Positions 6,292 to 8,453 of a DNA stretch of 8,453 nt are shown one piece after another. Position 1 is the first letter of the stretch, and the number at the start of each line of letters is the position of its first letter. Location: NCBI GenBank assembly GCA_030620005.1, contig JAUXAJ010000236.1, positions 1 through 8,453 of the forward strand. The letters are read 5' to 3'. The position numbers and the translations under genes were made by a program. Origin of the DNA: Promethearchaeota archaeon (GTDB lineage Archaea > Asgardarchaeota > Lokiarchaeia > Sigynarchaeales > SOKP01). A model generated the notes under the pieces. That model did not search any database. It was not told the origin of the DNA and was given only the letters and a program-made list of their open reading frames with translations.

Positions 6292-7344
6292 TCATTTATT
6301 CCAATCTTTAAATTGTGCGCTCAACATTTTGATGAAGGTGTCAACATCAGAATTTATTTGAAATGTGTCTTCGTCTGGAAATTCCCCTTCAACTTTTCCC
6401 TCACCAATTAATTCGTAAATCAACAAGAGCATTTTTTCTTGCTCGATATCTAAAACTATTTCAATATCAGAAAATATTAGTTTCTTATACGCTTTAATCA
6501 TGCTGAATATTTCGATTTTATTTCTTTCATAAATATCCTCTTCCGTTTCAAATTCTTCAAAATCTACGATGCGGTCAGCGTGATAAAACATGGGGCAGTC
6601 GTGAGGGTAGATTTTACACGCGAATTTTCTTATCGTATCACGTAGTTCATACTTGTCTCCTAGGGACCCGTAAGGGCAATAATATAACCTTTCGCACGGC
6701 TTATTAAACTTTGTCCTGTTGATCACGTGTTTATCGTTAAAGAACGGGATGTTTCTCAAGTTATCTTTCAGTTTAGGGTTAGGTGGAGGGGGAGCTTGAC
6801 GGTCATCCTCTATTACATCTTCAGACACGTAAAAAACGGGACAATCATGGTCGAAGGTGTAGCAAACAGTTTTATCTGAACTCCCACCTATTTGAAAAGC
6901 TTCAACGAGCGCTCCATAAGGGCACCAATTTAACTTTAGACACGGTTTATAAGCGTCTTCTTGAACGACCACGCCTTTATTGAAAAACTTTTCTGGGTCT
7001 CTACTTTCTATGTCGTACTGGTAGCATTTCACGCAGTACCATTTTTTCCACTTCGGGTGAAACACCATATCGCTTTTATCTTGATTGCAAAGGGCGCACA
7101 AGCATATAGATTTTTTAAGCCGAGCACGAAGTTTTTGTTTTTTTCCTATCAAAGACCGAATCCTCCTATTTTCCTTATAGGTGCGCTGTCTTGGTTGCCC
7201 TTCAGAGTCATATCGAATGTTTTCTTCCTCTTGTCTAAGCGCTTTCATTCTAGCGTATGTCTCGCTGATAATAACGCGTCTCAAGTTATTTCTAATTTTT
7301 TGCAGGCGAGGATCTTTTATGGATACAATTCTCCCGGGCTTCAC
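6292..7344 (-). CDS. Cysteine-rich zinc-binding protein with zinc ribbon, duplicated CPYG/HDCP modules and helical tail
   Basis: A 350-residue soluble protein of unknown function. Order of parts: basic coiled-coil-like N-terminus (10-80); a zinc ribbon with CxC-x2-C (81, 83, 86) and YC-VKC (104, 107); module 1 with KPC (135), CPYG (141-144), C161 and HDCPVFYVSE (166-175); a proline-rich linker (184-190); module 2 with KPC (217), CPYG (223-226), C243 and HDCPMFYH (248-255); an acidic linker; and a C-terminal helical segment (285-350) with IYELIGEGKVEGEF, resembling a winged-helix/PCI-like tail. The CPYG...HDCPVF pattern recurs in uncharacterised archaeal proteins, each copy giving four likely metal ligands. 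The GTG start at 7344 is chosen because GGGGTGAT lies nine bases upstream. No ATG precedes it in frame. DNA or RNA binding is plausible from the architecture but not shown. Confidence 0.75.
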   Translation of the reverse strand: MKPGRIVSIKDPRLQKIRNNLRRVIISETYARMKALRQEEENIRYDSEGQPRQRTYKENRRIRSLIGKKQKLRARLKKSICLCALCNQDKSDMVFHPKWKKWYCVKCYQYDIESRDPEKFFNKGVVVQEDAYKPCLKLNWCPYGALVEAFQIGGSSDKTVCYTFDHDCPVFYVSEDVIEDDRQAPPPPNPKLKDNLRNIPFFNDKHVINRTKFNKPCERLYYCPYGSLGDKYELRDTIRKFACKIYPHDCPMFYHADRIVDFEEFETEEDIYERNKIEIFSMIKAYKKLIFSDIEIVLDIEQEKMLLLIYELIGEGKVEGEFPDEDTFQINSDVDTFIKMLSAQFKDWNK

Positions 7345-7353
7345 AATACTTAT

Positions 7354-7361
7354 ATCACCCC
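7354..7361 (-). promoter_or_regulatory. Ribosome binding site deciding the GTG start
   Basis: Minus strand GGGGTGAT, complementary to the archaeal 16S 3' end, nine bases before GTG at 7344. It is the clearest such site in the window and fixes the start of the cysteine-rich protein. TATA-like sequences (TTTTTATA at 7367-7374 and a longer A/T run to 7389) lie further upstream. Confidence 0.6.
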
Positions 7362-7389
7362 ATAACTATAAAAACTTTTATTTTTTTAA

Positions 7390-7500
7390 GTAAGTGGCCC
7401 ATTAGTCGCTTCATATTTAGGAGATATTTTTCAGGTTGAAAACCGTGGGAAATTGTTTTCAGTTTTTACAATATTTGTTTATATTATTAAAGGTTCAAAT
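7390..7500 (+). pseudogene. MFS-like segment preceding and in frame with the zinc-finger gene
   Basis: After TAA at 7387 the plus strand is open in the same frame as the finger protein. The first residues read SGPLVASYLGDIFQVENRGK, then LFSVFTIFVYIIKG. The GPL...GD...RGK pattern followed by a hydrophobic helix is characteristic of helix 4 to loop 4/5 of major facilitator transporters. There is no ATG in this stretch. It looks like the 5' part of the finger reading frame came from transporter DNA by rearrangement. The similarity ends near base 7500. This is exactly the part of the transporter missing from the fragment at 2807-3142. Confidence 0.4.
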
Positions 7501-8160
7501 ATTGAATTCACACAAAATTTTGGGGAGAATCCTAATCTATGTCCTATTAAAGAATGTGTTTATAAAAGCAAAAACAAAGCTCATATAATAACACATCTTG
7601 CATTAAAACTAATTATTGGCGTGCAATGGCATGAATGCCCTCATTGTGAATATAAAGCCAAGCGAAAATCAATATTATTAAAACATATTGCAGGTAAGCA
7701 TGATATTGGTGTGCAATGGCATTATTGTCCTCATTGTAAATTTAAAGCCAAGCGAAAATTCACTTTAAAAAGTCATATTGCAGGTAAGCATGATATTGAC
7801 GTGCAATGGCATTTTTGTCCTCATTGTGTCCATAAATCCAAGCGAAAATCATCATTAATGAAACATATTGCTGATAAGCATGATATTGGTGTGCAATGGC
7901 ATGAATGTCCTCATTGTAAATTTAAAGCCAAGCGAAAATCCACTTTAAAGAATCATCTTGCAAACATACATAATATTAACGTGCAATGGCAGGAATGCCC
8001 TCATTGTGAGTATAAAACCAAACTAAAATCCACTTTAAAGAATCATCTTGCAAACATACATAATATTAGCGTGCAATGGCAGGAATGCCCTCATTGTGAG
8101 TATAAAGCCAAACAAAAAGGAAATTTAACAACTCATTTAAAGGGAAAACATAATATTTAA
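7453..8160 (+). CDS. Tandem C2H2 zinc-finger protein (six regular fingers plus one degenerate)
   Basis: From a TTG start the frame gives 235 residues; the frame itself is open from 7390 and contains no ATG before the fingers. Residues 30-55 form a degenerate finger (C-x4-C, then H44 and H48, with the last histidine position replaced by leucine). Six regular fingers follow from residue 57, one every 30 residues. Each is C-x2-C-x12-H-x4-H with CPHC at the turn and a basic YKAKRKSxLxxH helix. They are joined by the unusual linker DIGVQWHE instead of the TGEKP type of eukaryotic transcription factors. Arrays like this normally bind nucleic acid. Single fingers are common in archaea; a seven-finger array is not. 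The N-terminal 15 or so residues look derived from an MFS transporter, so the true start and expression are uncertain. Codon content is as AT-rich as the neighbours. Confidence 0.72.
   Translation: MFSVFTIFVYIIKGSNIEFTQNFGENPNLCPIKECVYKSKNKAHIITHLALKLIIGVQWHECPHCEYKAKRKSILLKHIAGKHDIGVQWHYCPHCKFKAKRKFTLKSHIAGKHDIDVQWHFCPHCVHKSKRKSSLMKHIADKHDIGVQWHECPHCKFKAKRKSTLKNHLANIHNINVQWQECPHCEYKTKLKSTLKNHLANIHNISVQWQECPHCEYKAKQKGNLTTHLKGKHNI
7621..8157 (+). repeat. Six tandem 90-base units encoding zinc fingers
   Basis: Units begin at 7621, 7711, 7801, 7891, 7981 and 8071, each starting GTGCAATGGCA apart from changes at the last base or after it. The period is exactly 90 bases (30 codons). Units 5 and 6 share almost identical first halves, and units 4 and 5 share an identical stretch around ACTTTAAAGAATCATCTTGC, pointing to recent internal duplication or recombination at the 3' end of the array. 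Confidence 0.95.
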
Positions 8161-8332
8161 TTTAGCTGAATAACAAAATTATAATCATCAAAATATTGAA
8201 TTTGAGAGCAATCTCACTTTTTAATTATAAGGATAAAGAAATACAGTGTTTTCATAACCATTTAGCGAAAGCTTATGAATAATTATTATTTTTCTAATAT
8301 TAAATATCCCGCATAACTCCCTTTAATATTTT

Positions 8333-8443
8333 TTATAATATTGCTCCAACCTTTCTTTTTACGCAAGTAGAACGCTGAGACACCAATTCCGCAATCTTCA
8401 TGAAATATTCGTCTCTTGAGATTCTAGCACGATTATCGTTCAT
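8333..8443 (-). pseudogene. Truncated second copy of dCMP deaminase (first 36 codons)
   Basis: On the minus strand ATG at 8443 opens a frame identical in protein to residues 1-36 of the complete deaminase (MNDNRARISR...KVGAIL). The very next codon is TAA at 8333-8335, exactly where DNA similarity stops. It lacks the HAE and PCMSC zinc ligands, so it cannot be an active enzyme. Codons 30 and 31 differ from the full copy only at third positions (AGA for AGG, AAG for AAA). Its promoter would lie outside the window. Confidence 0.85.
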
Positions 8444-8453
8444 TATTTTTCAC
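8336..8453. repeat. Direct repeat, right copy, reaching the window end
   Basis: Same orientation as 2639-2756, 116 of 118 bases identical. The last 99 bases (8355-8453) match without a difference and run into the end of the sequence, so the true extent of the repeat to the right is unknown. Confidence 0.97.

Noticed and set aside
6783..7393. Plus-strand frames opposite the cysteine-rich protein
   Set aside because: Shadows of a gene with a clear ribosome binding site and repeated cysteine motifs.
7621..8157. Regular 90-base repeats as a CRISPR array or satellite
   Set aside because: The repeat is in frame throughout, has no conserved repeat plus unique spacer pattern, and encodes zinc fingers with changes mostly at non-ligand positions.
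8161..8332. AT-rich gap after the finger gene as a site for a small gene
   Set aside because: All frames are broken by stops and no RNA-like pairing was seen.
2757..8335. The 5.6 kb between the two deaminase copies as a classic integrated element
   Set aside because: No integrase, transposase or tRNA target is visible, and the repeat is far longer than a usual attachment core. Kept only as one reading of the duplication.

Overview
The window looks like AT-rich archaeal DNA. TATA-like boxes lie about 20-40 bases upstream of starts, GGTGAT-type ribosome binding sites occur where there is a leader, and the gene families fit an archaeon. The cysteine-rich CPYG/HDCP protein, the tandem C2H2 finger protein and the MFS fragments are what I would expect from an Asgard (Lokiarchaeia-like) genome. 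That placement is inference, not proof. The window appears to end at a contig boundary, because its last 99 bases are identical to an internal stretch.

Left part (1-2756): the C-terminal half of a glucose-6-phosphate isomerase (plus strand) converges, one base apart, on a complete aspartate kinase (minus strand). A complete dCMP deaminase follows on the minus strand. At the extreme left edge a short minus-strand reading frame, overlapping the start of the isomerase fragment, may be the beginning of another gene.

Middle part (2757-6291): this stretch looks like a plastic, partly decayed accessory region. It starts with the N-terminal third of an MFS transporter, broken by a frame change and an apparent internal deletion. 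A possible 30-residue single zinc-finger peptide lies antisense to its end. Next is a compact two-gene minus-strand operon: an OLD/RecF-like AAA ATPase followed by a small protein with a PD-(D/E)XK-like core (D54, E73-x-K75). This pair resembles known two-gene ATPase-nuclease anti-virus systems, and I consider it the best candidate for an undescribed system here. A 514-base gap follows, holding a broken reading frame whose stop codon sits in a terminator-like hairpin.

Right part (6292-8453): a cysteine-rich protein on the minus strand combines a zinc ribbon, two copies of a CPYG/HDCP module and a helical, winged-helix-like tail. It is divergent from a plus-strand frame that begins as an MFS-like segment and runs without interruption into six 90-base C2H2 zinc-finger repeats. 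The window ends with a 118-base duplicate of the start of the dCMP deaminase gene. The duplicate carries two synonymous differences and is cut off after codon 36.

The genes do not form one pathway. Housekeeping metabolism (isomerase, aspartate kinase, dCMP deaminase) borders a region of gene fragments, zinc-finger proteins and a likely defence pair. That pattern is typical of a rearranging genomic island.
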